DNA of 5,962 nucleotides from DASPXY01 sp038227745 (GTDB lineage: Bacteria; Planctomycetota; Planctomycetia; Gemmatales; Gemmataceae). Where the stretch lies: positions 1 through 5,962 of the forward strand of contig JBBRPS010000655.1 in assembly GCA_038227745.1 (NCBI GenBank), given 5' to 3'. A program made the position numbers and the translations under genes. Positions 5,807 to 5,962 of the stretch are shown here, piece by piece. Each line of letters starts with the position of its first letter. The stretch's first letter is position 1. The notes below the pieces were generated by a model that was not told where the DNA came from, did not search any database, and saw only the letters and a list, made by a program, of their open reading frames with translations.

Positions 5807-5962
5807 CTCGGCTCGCAGAGGATGGGTCTTGCGGGAACGGCGTCAGTCCCTTTCGCTCCTATCATACCCTGTGCCCTCGGGCGAAACCAGTGGGCCGACA
5901 CGCTCGCCTGGTAGGCAGCGGCGGCGTCGTCGCGCTCGTCGATGCGCTCCAGGCCGATGCGC
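5803..5962 (-). CDS. C-terminal fragment of a possible TPR-repeat protein (5' end off the window)
   Basis: A minus-strand frame is open from the right edge to a TGA at 5805-5803, about 52 residues. Its first part (IGLERIDERDDAAAAYQASV) has the spacing of a tetratricopeptide helix pair: LxxxxxxDxAxxxYxxxV, similar to GLxRLGxxDEAxxAYxxAL. Codons there are GC-rich at position 3, as in the neighbouring genes. After the Trp/Phe stretch (SAHWFRPRAQ) the codon style weakens and the last ~25 residues look less protein-like. The fragment overlaps a promoter-like TATGAT and ends in ATGA with the regulator start. TPRs mediate protein-protein contacts; the full protein cannot be judged. The alternative is that this is non-coding upstream DNA that happens to stay open. 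Confidence 0.42.
   Translation of the reverse strand, partial: RIGLERIDERDDAAAAYQASVSAHWFRPRAQGMIGAKGTDAVPARPILCEPR
5861..5866 (-). promoter_or_regulatory. Candidate -10 box of the ArsR-family gene
   Basis: TATGAT on the minus strand matches the -10 consensus at five of six positions and would give a leader of about 48 nt before the ATG at 5806. The -35 is poor (TGGTTT at 17 nt). TTTCGC (5851-5856) and GCGAAA (5881-5886) flank the box as a 6-bp inverted repeat with a 24-nt spacer, a possible autoregulatory operator. Confidence 0.35.

Noticed and set aside
4970..5914. Long plus-strand open frame across the transporter end and the regulator
   Set aside because: It is out of frame with the transporter and antisense to the clear ArsR-type gene. 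Its Gly/Arg/Ala-rich translation is typical of a shadow.
1..5962. CRISPR arrays, tRNA genes, insertion-sequence ends or integration sites
   Set aside because: No regularly spaced repeats, cloverleaf-like segments, transposase motifs or terminal inverted repeats were seen on reading both strands.

Overview
The window is very GC-rich DNA (roughly 70% by eye). It is densely coded on both strands, with good Shine-Dalgarno sites before most genes. There are no tRNA, rRNA, IS or CRISPR signatures. Gene content and style (a zinc-ribbon/propeller-like protein, a small coiled-coil protein, ispD, a short CBS-MgtE transporter) suggest a high-GC bacterium, perhaps Planctomycetota. That placement is inference; no taxonomic marker is present.

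Left block (minus strand, about 1-3061). Reading leftward, a xylose-isomerase-like TIM-barrel protein (GTG start at 3061) is followed by a candidate terminator hairpin. Next comes a promoter region carrying a 24-bp interrupted palindrome, and then two genes in a likely operon. The first is an uncharacterised, helix-rich 326-residue protein. The second has two N-terminal Cys-rich zinc-ribbon motifs followed by a beta-rich, propeller-like region, and it runs off the left edge. The TIM-barrel protein keeps only two of the four usual metal ligands.

Right block (plus strand, 3270-5459). Three co-directional genes with short gaps (66 and 36 nt) look like one operon. They encode a small coiled-coil protein, IspD (third step of the MEP isoprenoid pathway) with all key residues visible, and a short MgtE-type divalent-cation transporter made of a CBS pair plus five membrane segments, without the usual N domain. 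A divergent promoter region (3062-3269) separates this block from the TIM-barrel gene.

Right end (minus strand). An ArsR-family winged-helix regulator lies convergent to the transporter, 11 nt away. Its start codon overlaps, as ATGA, the stop of an open frame entering from the right edge whose first residues look like a TPR repeat.

The best candidate for something undescribed is the left-edge pair: an unknown helical protein plus a zinc-ribbon/propeller-like protein under a palindromic operator-like site. Its identity depends on genes beyond the left edge.
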